Shown piece after piece: positions 23,625-33,448 of a stretch of DNA of 64,000 nt. Below the pieces are notes generated by a model, which was not told where the DNA came from, searched no databases, and saw only the letters and a list, made by a program, of their open reading frames with translations. The translations under genes and the position numbers were made by a program. Within the stretch, counting starts at the first letter, position 1. Every line of letters begins with the position of its first letter. Location of the stretch: the NCBI RefSeq assembly GCF_003385185.1, contig NZ_PQHZ01000019.1:1-64000 (forward strand), written 5' to 3'. The stretch is from Amycolatopsis palatopharyngis (GTDB lineage Bacteria; Actinomycetota; Actinomycetes; Mycobacteriales; Pseudonocardiaceae).

Positions 23625-24203
23625 TTAATTACGACCCTGCGCTTGCATGGCCTTCTGCAGGGCTTCCAGTGCGCGACTCGCGGTCGATTTGACCGTCCCC
23701 TTCGAGATACCGGCCGCTTCGGAGATCTCGGCCTCCGACAGACCGCCGTAGTAACGGAGTACGAGCACCTCGCGCTGCCGTGGCGGGAGTTTGGACAGCG
23801 CGTTGACCACCGACTGGTGTTCGGTCGAGAGCATCGCGAGGCTTTCGGCGGAGCGCGCGTTGACGGCATGTGGCGGCACGTACTCGCGGGCCGTCTTGCG
23901 CCTGCGCAACACGCTGCGGGAACCGTTGACCACGGCCGTCCGGAGGTAACCGACGGCCGCGGCCGCATCGCGCAGGTTGCCCCAGTTGCGGTGCAGGCCG
24001 GTGAATGCCTCCTGCACCACGTCCTCGGCGGTCGCGGGTTCGTCGACCAGCAGGATGGCCAGCCGGACGAGGCGCATCCGGTGAGTCCGGTAGAGGTCCT
24101 CCAGGGTCAGCGGTGCCGCGGGCCTCACCGGCGGCGCCGGAGCGTCCAACGTGCGCAGGTGGCCCAGCGTCTGCTCGACGCTGCTCTCCGCGCTGCCCTG
24201 CAT
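23625..24203 (-). CDS. ECF RNA polymerase sigma factor, SigE-like (SigE family)
   Basis: Extracytoplasmic-function sigma factor of 192 residues. Region 2 is LYRTHRMRLVRLAILLVDEPATAEDVVQEAFTGLHRNW and region 4 is LSKLPPRQREVLVLRYYGGLSEAEISEAAGISKGTVKSTASRALEAL. ATG 24203 is preceded by GGGGA. No anti-sigma gene is adjacent, unlike the second ECF gene at 46115. It may be unpaired or regulated in another way. Confidence 0.9.
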   Translation of the reverse strand: MQGSAESSVEQTLGHLRTLDAPAPPVRPAAPLTLEDLYRTHRMRLVRLAILLVDEPATAEDVVQEAFTGLHRNWGNLRDAAAAVGYLRTAVVNGSRSVLRRRKTAREYVPPHAVNARSAESLAMLSTEHQSVVNALSKLPPRQREVLVLRYYGGLSEAEISEAAGISKGTVKSTASRALEALQKAMQAQGRN

Positions 24204-24397
24204 GTGCGTCCCCGTCCCTGGCCTGTGTCTGCTGCCTGTCCTGCCGTTCATCCGCCTGCAGGCAAAGCGTATCGGGTTGGCCAGCGGAAGCCAGTGTGGC
24301 GCGGAGCGTCTCGGGTCCGGGGTGGGCGCCAGAAGTCGCGGGTTTCCCCCGATCGCTTACGGTGCGCTGGCACTCGCATGTCGACGTTGGAGGACAG

Positions 24398-24685
24398 ATG
24401 GCCTGGTTCGTGGTGGAAATTCGTTATGTGCAGGACAAGTTCGCCGAGGTGCGTCCCCGGCACCGGGACTACCTCGCTGACCTCGCCGAGCAGGGTGTCG
24501 TCGCCGTCGCAGGACCGCTCGCGGACGGCAGTGGTGGTATGTACCTGTGCCAGGCGGAGGACCGCGAAGCCCTCCAGGCGGTGATCGACGCCGACCCGTA
24601 CTACATCGAGGGCGCGGTCGAGGAGCGCACCGTCCGGGAGTTCACTCCGATGATCGGCGCTTGGGTGCCCCAGGCCTCGGTCTGA
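24398..24685 (+). CDS. YciI-family protein
   Basis: A 95-residue ferredoxin-like fold protein starting MAWFVVEIRYVQDKFAEVRPRHRDYLADLAEQG. It has the family's conserved His in the RPRHRDYL segment and Asp in ADPYYIEGAVE. YciI-like proteins are small dimeric enzymes or sensors, mostly without assigned function. A strong GGAGGA lies just before ATG 24398. It is divergent from the ECF sigma gene and convergent with the SDR gene. Confidence 0.85.
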   Translation: MAWFVVEIRYVQDKFAEVRPRHRDYLADLAEQGVVAVAGPLADGSGGMYLCQAEDREALQAVIDADPYYIEGAVEERTVREFTPMIGAWVPQASV

Positions 24686-24689
24686 GGCG

Positions 24690-25604
24690 TTACTTGGTAG
24701 CCGCGCGGCCGCCGTGCCCAGTGACGGCGGCTTCGCGCGCACCGCGGGCCTTGATGTCCTCGAGTGCGCCGCGGTCCGCGTCTGGAACGAGTTTGCGCGA
24801 GCCGATCTCGATGATCGGCGGCAGGAACGCGCGGATGAGTTTGAGCCCGCCGACCCAGCGGGGCACGTGAATGGTCCTGGCCCTGCGCTTGATGCCCGCC
24901 TCGAGGCAGTCCAGTGCGACCTCGAGCGGGTAGGTCTTGCCGATCAGGCCGGGCATTCCCGCACGCATCTTGCCGAACACGGGGTGTGCGTCTGCGCTGT
25001 CGACCAGATCGGTACGGATCCAGGTCGGGTGCGCGACGCCGACCTTCACGCCGAGGTGGTGCACCTCGGCGCGCAGGCTGTTGCAGAACGCCTCCACGCC
25101 GGCCTTGGCCGCCGAGTAGTTCGCCATGCCGGGGGCGTGGGTGATCGCGGCGAGTGAGGAAATCGCCAGCAGGTAGCCCTTGCGCTCGATGACGTGCGGC
25201 ATCGTCACGCGGAACGTGCGCCAGACGCCGAGGAGGTCGACCTCGATCACCTTCTCGAACGCGCCGGGGTCGACCGAACGCACGAAGCCCGTGCTGGCGA
25301 TCCCCGCGTTGGCGATCACGATGTCGATGCCGCCGAAGTGCTCGACGACTCCGGCCGTTGCCCGCTCCAGCGCGTCCCAGCTGGTCACGTCGGCTTCCCA
25401 GGAGTGGGCGCTGGAGCCGATCCGCTCCGCCACCGCCTGCTGCTCCTCGGCCTCAAGTCCGACGAGGGCGACCTTGGCGCCGTCGGCGGCCAGTCGCTCC
25501 GCGAGGCCCGCGCCGATTCCGCGCGCCGCCCCGGTGATCAGGACGACCTTGCCCCTGACCTTGTTCTTGCCGCCACCGGTAAGCAGGGAGAGCGGGTTCG
25601 CCAT
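24690..25604 (-). CDS. SDR-family oxidoreductase
   Basis: Short-chain dehydrogenase of 304 residues with VVLITGAARGIGAGLAERLAADGA, IVIANAGIAS and the catalytic ISSLAA / MANYSAAKAG segment (Tyr and Lys). The C-terminal extension (RRARTIHVPRWVGGLKLIRAFLPP) resembles mycobacterial-type SDRs acting on lipophilic ketones or alcohols. ATG 25604 has GAGGAGG six bases upstream. Two repeated TACTsGCsAGTA-like boxes in the promoter region suggest TetR-type control by a regulator outside the immediate neighbourhood. Confidence 0.9.
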   Translation of the reverse strand: MANPLSLLTGGGKNKVRGKVVLITGAARGIGAGLAERLAADGAKVALVGLEAEEQQAVAERIGSSAHSWEADVTSWDALERATAGVVEHFGGIDIVIANAGIASTGFVRSVDPGAFEKVIEVDLLGVWRTFRVTMPHVIERKGYLLAISSLAAITHAPGMANYSAAKAGVEAFCNSLRAEVHHLGVKVGVAHPTWIRTDLVDSADAHPVFGKMRAGMPGLIGKTYPLEVALDCLEAGIKRRARTIHVPRWVGGLKLIRAFLPPIIEIGSRKLVPDADRGALEDIKARGAREAAVTGHGGRAATK

Positions 25605-25657
25605 CTGGTGCCTCCTCGACACGCCATCGTGCTTGGTGCTCAGCACGCTACCTCAAC

Positions 25658-25685
25658 CTACTCCCAGTAGGCTACTCGCCAGTAA
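25658..25685. promoter_or_regulatory. Tandem TetR-type operator-like boxes
   Basis: CTACTCCCAGTAG (25658-25670) and CTACTCGCCAGTAA (25672-25685) are two adjacent near-palindromes of the form TACTsGCsAGTA, 50-80 bases upstream of the SDR start. TetR-family regulators of lipid or xenobiotic metabolism use such sequences. No tetR gene is next to the site. Confidence 0.5.
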
Positions 25686-25687
25686 AT

Positions 25688-25740
25688 CGCACTTTCCCGG
25701 GAAAGCGGCGTCGGGTCTCGCACTTTCCCGGGAAAGCGCG
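25688..25740. repeat. Pair of CTTTCCCGGGAAAG palindromes
   Basis: Two copies of the family-A palindrome lie about 30 bases apart in the divergent gap between the SDR and LLM genes. Both end in AAGCG rather than AAGTGCG, so they are slightly diverged. Confidence 0.85.
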
Positions 25741-25792
25741 ATTCGCGGTGCTCGGCGGGAATGCTCTGGAGAGGCCTCGAGTTGGCAAGTAC

Positions 25793-26626
25793 ATGACTGT
25801 TGATCTCGGTAGGTACGGAATCTGGCGGCCCGCGGGCGGGCTCACCCCTGAGTTCGCCGCCGAGGTGGAAACGCTCGGCTTCGGCGCCGTGTGGATCGGC
25901 GGCTCGCCCCCCGGCGACCTCGAACTAGCCGAGAGCCTGCTCGACGCCACGAGCACGCTGGCCGTCGCGACCGGGATCGTGAACATGTGGACCGACGACG
26001 CGGAAACCGTCGCCCGGTCCTACCACCGGCTCGCCGCGAAGCATCCTGGCCGGTTCCTGCTCGGCGTCGGCGTCGGCCACCCCGAGGCGCAGCAGACCTA
26101 CACCCGGCCCTACGACAAGATCGTCGAGTACCTCGACCAGTTGGACGCGGCAGGCGTGCCGGTCGAGGGGCGCGCGCTGGCCGCGCTCGGACCGAAGGTG
26201 CTGCGCCTGTCCGGTGAGCGGACCGTCGGCGCACATCCGTACCTGACGACTCCCGAGCACACCCGGCAGGCTCGCGAGATCCTCGGGTCCGGCCCCCTGC
26301 TTGCGCCGGAACAGAAGGTCGTCCTCGGCACCGACCCCGAGCGCGCTCGCACGATCGGCAGGCCGGCCGTGCGCTATCCCTACCTCATGCTGGTCAACTA
26401 CCTGAACAACCTGCGTCGACTCGGCTGGAGCGAGGACGACATCGCCGACGGCGGCAGCGACTCGCTGATCGACGCGCTCGTCGTGCACGGTGACGCGACG
26501 ACCGTCGCGGCCGGGGTCAAGGCACACCTCGACGCCGGGGCCGATCACGTCAATATCCAGGTCCTCACCGAGGAGGGAGCCGACCCGCTGCCGGTCTACC
26601 GGGAACTGGCGAAGGCGCTGCGCTGA
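25793..26626 (+). CDS. LLM-class F420-dependent oxidoreductase
   Basis: Luciferase-like TIM-barrel enzyme of 277 residues, in the TIGR03620-like actinobacterial group. It starts MTVDLGRYGIWRP, with FAAEVETLGFGAVWIGGSPPGDL, NMWTDDAETVARSYHRLAAKHPGRFLLGVGVGHPE and HLDAGADHVNIQVL at the cofactor phosphate region. ATG 25793 is used although its ribosome-binding site is weak. A longer reading from 25748 adds unlikely residues. Such enzymes reduce or oxidise small organic substrates with F420, here unspecified. Confidence 0.88.
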   Translation: MTVDLGRYGIWRPAGGLTPEFAAEVETLGFGAVWIGGSPPGDLELAESLLDATSTLAVATGIVNMWTDDAETVARSYHRLAAKHPGRFLLGVGVGHPEAQQTYTRPYDKIVEYLDQLDAAGVPVEGRALAALGPKVLRLSGERTVGAHPYLTTPEHTRQAREILGSGPLLAPEQKVVLGTDPERARTIGRPAVRYPYLMLVNYLNNLRRLGWSEDDIADGGSDSLIDALVVHGDATTVAAGVKAHLDAGADHVNIQVLTEEGADPLPVYRELAKALR

Positions 26627-26698
26627 CTGCCGAGGTGGGCGCGATCCGAGCCTCGTAGGATGCGGGCACAAGGTGCCGCGTTTTCGAGGAGGACAACG

Positions 26699-27730
26699 AT
26701 GCCCATCGCGACCCCCGAGGTCTATGCGGAGATGCTGGACCGGGCGAAGGCGAACGAATTCGCCTACCCGGCCATCAACGTGACCTCGTCGGAAACTCTG
26801 AACGCCGCCCTGCGCGGTTTCGCCGAGGCGGAGAGCGACGGGATCATCCAGTTCTCCACCGGAGGGTCGGAGTTCGCGTCCGGCCAGAAGGTCAAGGACA
26901 TGGTCACCGGCTCGACCGCGCTGGCGGAGTTCGCGCACGTGGTCGCCGAGAAGTACCCGGTGAACATCGCGCTGCACACCGACCACTGCCCGAAGGACAA
27001 GCTGGACGGCTTCGTCCGGCCGCTGATCGACATCTCCCAGGAGCGGGTGAACCGCGGGCAGAACCCGCTGTTCCAGTCGCATATGTGGGACGGGTCGGCG
27101 ATCGACCTCGAGGAGAACCTGGAGATCGCCGCCGAACTGCTGGAGAAGGCGGCCGCCGCGAAGATCATCCTCGAGGTGGAGATCGGCGTCGTCGGCGGCG
27201 AGGAGGACGGTGTCGCCAACGACATCAACGACAAGCTCTACACCGCCGAGGGCGACTTCGTCCGGACCATCGAGACGCTCGGGTCCGGGGACAAGGGCCG
27301 GTACCTGCTCGCGGCGACGTTCGGCAACGTGCACGGCGTGTACAAGCCGGGCAACGTCAAGCTGCGCCCCGAGGTGCTCAAGGGCGGCCAGCGCGTCGCC
27401 GCGGAGAAGCTCGGGCTGGCCGAGGGCTCGAAGCCGTTCGAGCTGGTGTTCCACGGCGGTTCCGGCTCGTCGATCGAGGACATCCACGCGGCGCTGTCCT
27501 ACGGCGTGGTGAAGATGAACGTCGACACCGACACGCAGTACGCCTTCACCCGCCCGATCGCCGAGCACATGTTCAAGAACTACGACGGCGTGCTGAAGAT
27601 CGACGGCGAGGTCGGCAACAAGAAGGTCTACGACCCCCGCAGCTACCTCAAGGCCGCCGAAGGCGCGATGGCCGCCCGCGTGGTCGAGGCCGCCGAGTCG
27701 CTCAAGTCCGCGGGCCAGAAGCTGAGCTGA
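26699..27730 (+). CDS. fba: Class II fructose-bisphosphate aldolase
   Basis: Zinc-dependent aldolase interconverting fructose 1,6-bisphosphate with dihydroxyacetone phosphate and glyceraldehyde 3-phosphate. Zinc and catalytic signatures are present (IALHTDHCPKDKLDGF, MWDGSAIDLEENLEIA, ILEVEIGVVGGEEDGV, ATFGNVHGVYKPGNV, LVFHGGSGSS). Length is 343 residues. ATG 26699 follows GAGGAGGA with a five-base gap. As I recall, fba, a DUF3151 gene and purA are also near neighbours in mycobacteria, consistent with the order here. Confidence 0.97.
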   Translation: MPIATPEVYAEMLDRAKANEFAYPAINVTSSETLNAALRGFAEAESDGIIQFSTGGSEFASGQKVKDMVTGSTALAEFAHVVAEKYPVNIALHTDHCPKDKLDGFVRPLIDISQERVNRGQNPLFQSHMWDGSAIDLEENLEIAAELLEKAAAAKIILEVEIGVVGGEEDGVANDINDKLYTAEGDFVRTIETLGSGDKGRYLLAATFGNVHGVYKPGNVKLRPEVLKGGQRVAAEKLGLAEGSKPFELVFHGGSGSSIEDIHAALSYGVVKMNVDTDTQYAFTRPIAEHMFKNYDGVLKIDGEVGNKKVYDPRSYLKAAEGAMAARVVEAAESLKSAGQKLS

Positions 27731-27761
27731 GTCGCGGATCGCTGGGTGTCCCCTGAGGATG

Positions 27762-27842
27762 TCCCCAATGTGGCATTGGGGAACTTCAACGTCCCGAATG
27801 CCGCATTGGGGAACTTCAACGTCCCGAATGCCGCATTGGGGA
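27762..27842. repeat. Three tandem CCCCAAT...ATTGGGG palindromes
   Basis: Family-B palindromes (CCCCAATGTGGCATTGGGG and two CCCGAATGCCGCATTGGGG variants) recur every 32 bases or so, joined by GAACTTCAACGT linkers. They begin 32 bases after the fba stop and can form strong hairpins without a U-tract. Similar arrays follow purA (33359) and the aldehyde dehydrogenase (56372). Confidence 0.9.
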
Positions 27843-27912
27843 CACCCAGCCCCTCACCCGGAGGAGTGGTGAATTTGCCTGCCGAGTCAACTGCCGGGCA
27901 AGGTGTCGCTCG

Positions 27913-27999
27913 ATGATGCCCAAACGCCTGGTGGCCGCCGTTCTCGTCGGCGCCCTGGTTCTCGCCGCCGCGAGCACCACGCTCGCCCTGCTGCTGTAG
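27913..27999 (+). CDS. Possible 28-residue membrane peptide
   Basis: ATG 27913 opens MMPKRLVAAVLVGALVLAA followed by ASTTLALLL and a stop. This is a single hydrophobic helix with a basic N-terminus. No strong ribosome-binding site is visible, though a short GTG ORF with GAGGAG upstream ends over its start. It may be a genuine small membrane protein or chance. Confidence 0.35.
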   Translation: MMPKRLVAAVLVGALVLAAASTTLALLL

Positions 28000-28046
28000 C
28001 CGCCCCTCACCTCGCGGGGGACTCACGTGGGAGCAGAATGGTGGGC

Positions 28047-28460
28047 ATGACGCACGCCAACCTGCTCGGCCCCGAGCCGACCCACCTGCCCGAGCGCGCC
28101 GAAGCCGAAGCCGCGATGGATTCCGGCACCGACCCTGCCGAGGTCGCCGCGGAGTACCCGGACTTCAGTGAGGCGTGGGCCGCACTGGCCGATAAGTCCT
28201 TCGAGGCGGGCGAGACCGTCGCCGCCTACGCCTATGCCCGCACCGGCTACCACCGCGGCCTCGACCAGTTGCGCCGCGCGGGCTGGAAGGGCTTCGGTCC
28301 GGTGCCCTGGTCGCACCGGCCCAACCAGGGTTTCCTGCGCGCGCTCGCGGTGCTCGCCAAGGCCGCGGGCCGGATCGGTGAGACCGAGGAGTACGAGCGC
28401 TGCACGAAGTTCCTCGTCGACTCCGACCCGGCCGCTGCCGAGGCGAACGGCCTCAGCTGA
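28047..28460 (+). CDS. DUF3151-family protein
   Basis: Actinobacterial conserved protein of 137 residues opening THANLLGPEPTHLPERAEAEAAMDSG, with a helical tetratricopeptide-like middle (PDFSEAWAALADKSFEAGETVAAYAYARTGYHRGLDQLRRAGWKGFGPVPWSH). The WKGFGPVPW segment is the family hallmark. Function is unknown. ATG 28038, which has a better-spaced GGGAG, is an alternative start three codons upstream. Its place near fba and purA is conserved in relatives, as I recall. Confidence 0.85.
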   Translation: MTHANLLGPEPTHLPERAEAEAAMDSGTDPAEVAAEYPDFSEAWAALADKSFEAGETVAAYAYARTGYHRGLDQLRRAGWKGFGPVPWSHRPNQGFLRALAVLAKAAGRIGETEEYERCTKFLVDSDPAAAEANGLS

Positions 28461-28473
28461 GGCTCGCTCCGCC

Positions 28474-29706
28474 TCAGAACCAGCCGCAGTTGTCCGGAGC
28501 GGGCTTACCCGCGAAACGGCCCTCGAGCCAGGCGAGGGCCTCAGGGTATGCCCGGATCGCGCCACCGATGTGGCTCGGCACCAGAGAGGTGCTGAACTGC
28601 ACGGTGGCGCCCTGTGCGCACCACTCCCGGGCCATCTGCCTGCCCTGCGCGTAGGGAACGATGTCGTCCAGCGCGCTGTGCACCACCAGCACCGGGACAT
28701 CCGGTTTCCGCTCACCGATCCGTTGCTCCGCCACCCGCGAGGCGTAGGGCTCCTCGTTCAGGTAAGCGGCGAGCGGGCGGCCGTCCTTGGTCAGATCGGC
28801 CGACCTGGTGAACGCGTGCGCGGTGATCGCCTCCGGCGTGCACTGGTTCTCGACCTCGGCCAGCAGCCGCTTGCCCTCGTCGTTGAGCAGGTCCGGGATG
28901 TTCAGTTCCGGGTAGGCGTAGTCCAGGCTGAGCAGTGAATAGCCGAGGAAGCCGGCCGCATAGTGTCCGTCGAGGTTGACTGCCACCTTCGCCAGGTCGG
29001 CGGGCACCGCCCCGGCGTAGGCGCCCTTGATGTCGAGTTCCGGTGCGTACTCCGGGGCAAGTTCCGCCGCGGCGGCCGAGGCGCCGCCGCCCTGCGAGTA
29101 GCCGGAGATGCCCAATGGTCCAGAGTCGGGCAGATCCGCCTCTGGAAGCCGCTGCGCCGCCCTGAGCGCGTCGAGTACCGCGTGGCCCTCGGCGGCCCGG
29201 TTCACGTAGGTGTGCATACCGGGTGTGCCGAGGCCCTCGTAGTCCGTGACCACGACCGCGAAGCCGCGGGTGAGCATTCCCGCGATGGAGGGACCCTCGT
29301 ACTCCAGCCCAGCGGCGAGTGCCTTGGACGGTGCGCAGTTGTCGCCGACTCCTTGAGTGCCCGGCGCGTAACCGACGATCGGTCGCTCGCCGGTACCCCT
29401 CCACGGCACGTCCGGAGTGAGGACCGTACCGGTCACGGCGATCGGATCACCGTGGGTGTCCGTGCTGCGGTACATGATCCGCTGTACCTGCGCAGGTGCC
29501 CGGACCAGCTTGACCGGGTCGAGGAAGAACTCCGACGGTTCGCTCCTGATCACGTCACCGGGCTGCCCCGGCGGCAACGGCGAAGGCGGGTCGTAGAAGG
29601 ATGGCTCGGCGGAAACCGGTGTCGCGACGACCGTGAGCAGGGCGAACCCCACGGCCGTGCTGAGCAGGGCGCCGAGCAGGCGATGGGCACGGCCGGGTGC
29701 GCGCAT
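28474..29706 (-). CDS. Secreted lipase/esterase (LIP family)
   Basis: Secreted alpha/beta hydrolase of 410 residues related to fungal-type secretory lipases. The signal peptide is RLLGALLSTAVGFALLTVVATPVSAEP, cleaved near residue 34. The nucleophile elbow is GISGYSQGG. The Asp-containing LVVHSALDDIVPY and a late His (SHIGGA) complete the triad. Cys residues (NCAPS, NQCTP, EWCAQ, NCGWF) suggest disulfides. ATG 29706 follows GAGGAGC. It is divergent from a tetR gene with a symmetric operator between them, which suggests control by that regulator. Confidence 0.9.
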   Translation of the reverse strand: MRAPGRAHRLLGALLSTAVGFALLTVVATPVSAEPSFYDPPSPLPPGQPGDVIRSEPSEFFLDPVKLVRAPAQVQRIMYRSTDTHGDPIAVTGTVLTPDVPWRGTGERPIVGYAPGTQGVGDNCAPSKALAAGLEYEGPSIAGMLTRGFAVVVTDYEGLGTPGMHTYVNRAAEGHAVLDALRAAQRLPEADLPDSGPLGISGYSQGGGASAAAAELAPEYAPELDIKGAYAGAVPADLAKVAVNLDGHYAAGFLGYSLLSLDYAYPELNIPDLLNDEGKRLLAEVENQCTPEAITAHAFTRSADLTKDGRPLAAYLNEEPYASRVAEQRIGERKPDVPVLVVHSALDDIVPYAQGRQMAREWCAQGATVQFSTSLVPSHIGGAIRAYPEALAWLEGRFAGKPAPDNCGWF

Positions 29707-29728
29707 ACTTGCTCCTCGATGAGCGTGG

Positions 29729-29750
29729 TTTTCGACAGAGATGTCGGAAA
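29729..29750. promoter_or_regulatory. 22-bp TetR operator candidate
   Basis: TTTTCGACA (29729-29737) and TGTCGGAAA (29742-29750) flank GAGA and pair in eight of nine positions. The site sits between the lipase and the divergent tetR start, 21 bases from the lipase ATG and 24 from the tetR ATG. Confidence 0.65.
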
Positions 29751-29774
29751 TGTGTCTATGTGAGGTGGCGCACG

Positions 29775-30425
29775 ATGTCAACCCCCGCCCGGCGCCGACC
29801 GGGACGGCCTCGGAAACTGCCACAGGAGGAACTGCGCGCGCTGGTGCTGCGTGCGGCGAGAAAGATGTTCGCCGCGCATGGGCAGCATGCGGCCACGATC
29901 GAGCAGATCGCTCGAGAGGCCGGGGTGAGCAGGCAGAACGTTTACGAGCACTTCGGTGATCGTGCCGTTCTCTTCGCCGCCGTCGTAGCCGAGGTCGAGG
30001 AACTCGCGGTCGCGTGGATGGGAGCTCAGGCGCTCGGCAACACCGAACCCGATCTGCGGGTGTGGGCGCGCGCCAACTTCGCGGCGATGTTCGACTTCGT
30101 CGAGGAACACCCCGACGGGCTACCGGTGCTGGAGGAGGCCGAGCGCGGCGGGGATCCGGCGATGACGCGGGTGCGCTCGCAGCTGGCCGGGCTCTACACC
30201 GAGGCCAGCAAGAAGCGCTGGGCCGCTTACGGCATAGAACCCGGCCGCACGGATACGGCGCTGGCCGCGATGTACATCGCGATGACCGAGGCGCTGGTCA
30301 ACCTCACAGGCGACGGCGAACCCCCGGACAGGGAGGCGCTGATCGACCTGCTGACCGAGTTCACCATCGGCGGCGTGTTGCGGCTTTACCAGCACGGAAC
30401 GGGCATCATCGACCGGCTGCGCTGA
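29775..30425 (+). CDS. TetR-family transcriptional regulator
   Basis: A 216-residue TetR protein with HTH AARKMFAAHGQHAATIEQIAREAGVSRQNVYEHFGDRAVLFAAVV after a basic N-terminus (RRRPGRPRKLP). ATG 29775 has GAGGTGG upstream. The C-terminal domain resembles regulators of lipid-related genes. It faces the secreted lipase and shares a symmetric operator candidate with it. Confidence 0.9.
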   Translation: MSTPARRRPGRPRKLPQEELRALVLRAARKMFAAHGQHAATIEQIAREAGVSRQNVYEHFGDRAVLFAAVVAEVEELAVAWMGAQALGNTEPDLRVWARANFAAMFDFVEEHPDGLPVLEEAERGGDPAMTRVRSQLAGLYTEASKKRWAAYGIEPGRTDTALAAMYIAMTEALVNLTGDGEPPDREALIDLLTEFTIGGVLRLYQHGTGIIDRLR

Positions 30426-30434
30426 CCGTCGTGG

Positions 30435-31091
30435 TCAGCAGCGGTCGAGCATGTCGCCCAGTGCCGACTTCTCCGCGTTGCTGACGGTGAGTTCCCACTT
30501 GTGTTTCACCGCGACCCACATGCTGGCGTAGGTGCACCAGTAGCTCGTCGTCGGCGGCTTCCAGTCCTCCGGGGCCTTGTCGCCCTTCTCCTGGTTGACG
30601 TTGTCCGTGACGGCGATCAGCTGCGGGCCGGAGAGGTCGTTGGCGAACTCTTCCCGCTTGTCCGTGCTCCACTTGGCCGCGCCGGTACGCCATGCTTCAG
30701 CGAGTGGAACGACATGGTCGATGTCCACATCGGACGGCTGTGACCAGGTGGCCCCGTCGTACGCGCTGTGCCAGCTGCCCGAGGTCGGGTAGCAGTCGTT
30801 GCCGGTTCGTACGTTCGTGCCGTCGCGCTTGAGGACCACTTCGCGGGTGTTGCAGTTGTCGCCCTGGCTGCCCCAGTGCGGAAACTTGTCCCGGTCGTAT
30901 CCGGTCATCGGACCGTCTGCGGACACGGTGAGTTCGGCCAGTTGCGCTTCGGCGGTGGGGCCGCTGGGGATTCCCGGCGGTTCGGCGGCGGCGACACCAG
31001 CGAGACCCGCGACGAGGAGCGCGGAGACACCGGTGGCGGCGAACGCCCGGCGGACTGTGCGGAACGAGGAGTCGGTGCGGGAGACGTTCAC
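30435..31091 (-). CDS. Secreted HNH endonuclease (DUF1524-like)
   Basis: Exported nuclease-like protein of 218 residues. The signal peptide spans VRRAFAATGVSALLVAGLAGVAAAEPP. The catalytic region is DVDIDHVVPLAEAWRTGAAKW, with downstream FANDLSGPQLIAVTDNVNQEKGDKAPEDW and YWCTYASMW, the standard pattern of secreted HNH/DUF1524 proteins. Cys pairs (DNCNTR, NDCYP, YWC, DRC) probably form disulfides. GTG 31091 is used because the longer ATG reading at 31232 lacks a usable signal-peptide start. Such proteins are thought to act on extracellular DNA. Confidence 0.9.
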   Translation of the reverse strand: MNVSRTDSSFRTVRRAFAATGVSALLVAGLAGVAAAEPPGIPSGPTAEAQLAELTVSADGPMTGYDRDKFPHWGSQGDNCNTREVVLKRDGTNVRTGNDCYPTSGSWHSAYDGATWSQPSDVDIDHVVPLAEAWRTGAAKWSTDKREEFANDLSGPQLIAVTDNVNQEKGDKAPEDWKPPTTSYWCTYASMWVAVKHKWELTVSNAEKSALGDMLDRC

Positions 31092-31203
31092 GGCGTGCCT
31101 TCTCTCGTCAGGCCGGCGCTTTGGCTGCCGATCCGGCGGTTGGGGACTTTCCGACCTTGAACCAGGAAAGTGACGAACACAACACGAGTGGGTGAATCGG
31201 ACC

Positions 31204-31258
31204 AGCACTTTCGTGGGAAAGTGCGCCAACACCTCGCAATTTCCCGGGAAAGTGCGAG
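31204..31258. repeat. Degenerate pair of CTTTCCCGGGAAAG palindromes
   Basis: GCACTTTCGTGGGAAAGTGC at 31205-31224 and a second copy with CAATTTCCCGGGAAAGTG at 31234-31257 carry substitutions relative to the family-A consensus. They lie between two minus-strand genes, upstream of the HNH gene. Confidence 0.8.
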
Positions 31259-31274
31259 CGCCGTGGCGCCGGGA

Positions 31275-33345
<2,071 letters not shown>

Positions 33346-33358
33346 CGCCTCCGGAGGA

Positions 33359-33443
33359 GTTCCCCAATGTGGCTTTCGGGAACTTAGACGTCCCCAATGT
33401 GGCATTGGGGAACTCCAACGTCCCGAATGCCACATTGGGGAAC
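33359..33443. repeat. Three tandem CCCCAAT...ATTGGGG palindromes
   Basis: An array of three family-B units in the 103-base gap between the convergent purA and glycerophosphodiesterase genes. The first unit has a diverged arm (GGCTTTCGGG) and the other two are well conserved. The hairpins could terminate transcription from both sides. Confidence 0.88.
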
Positions 33444-33448
33444 TAACC

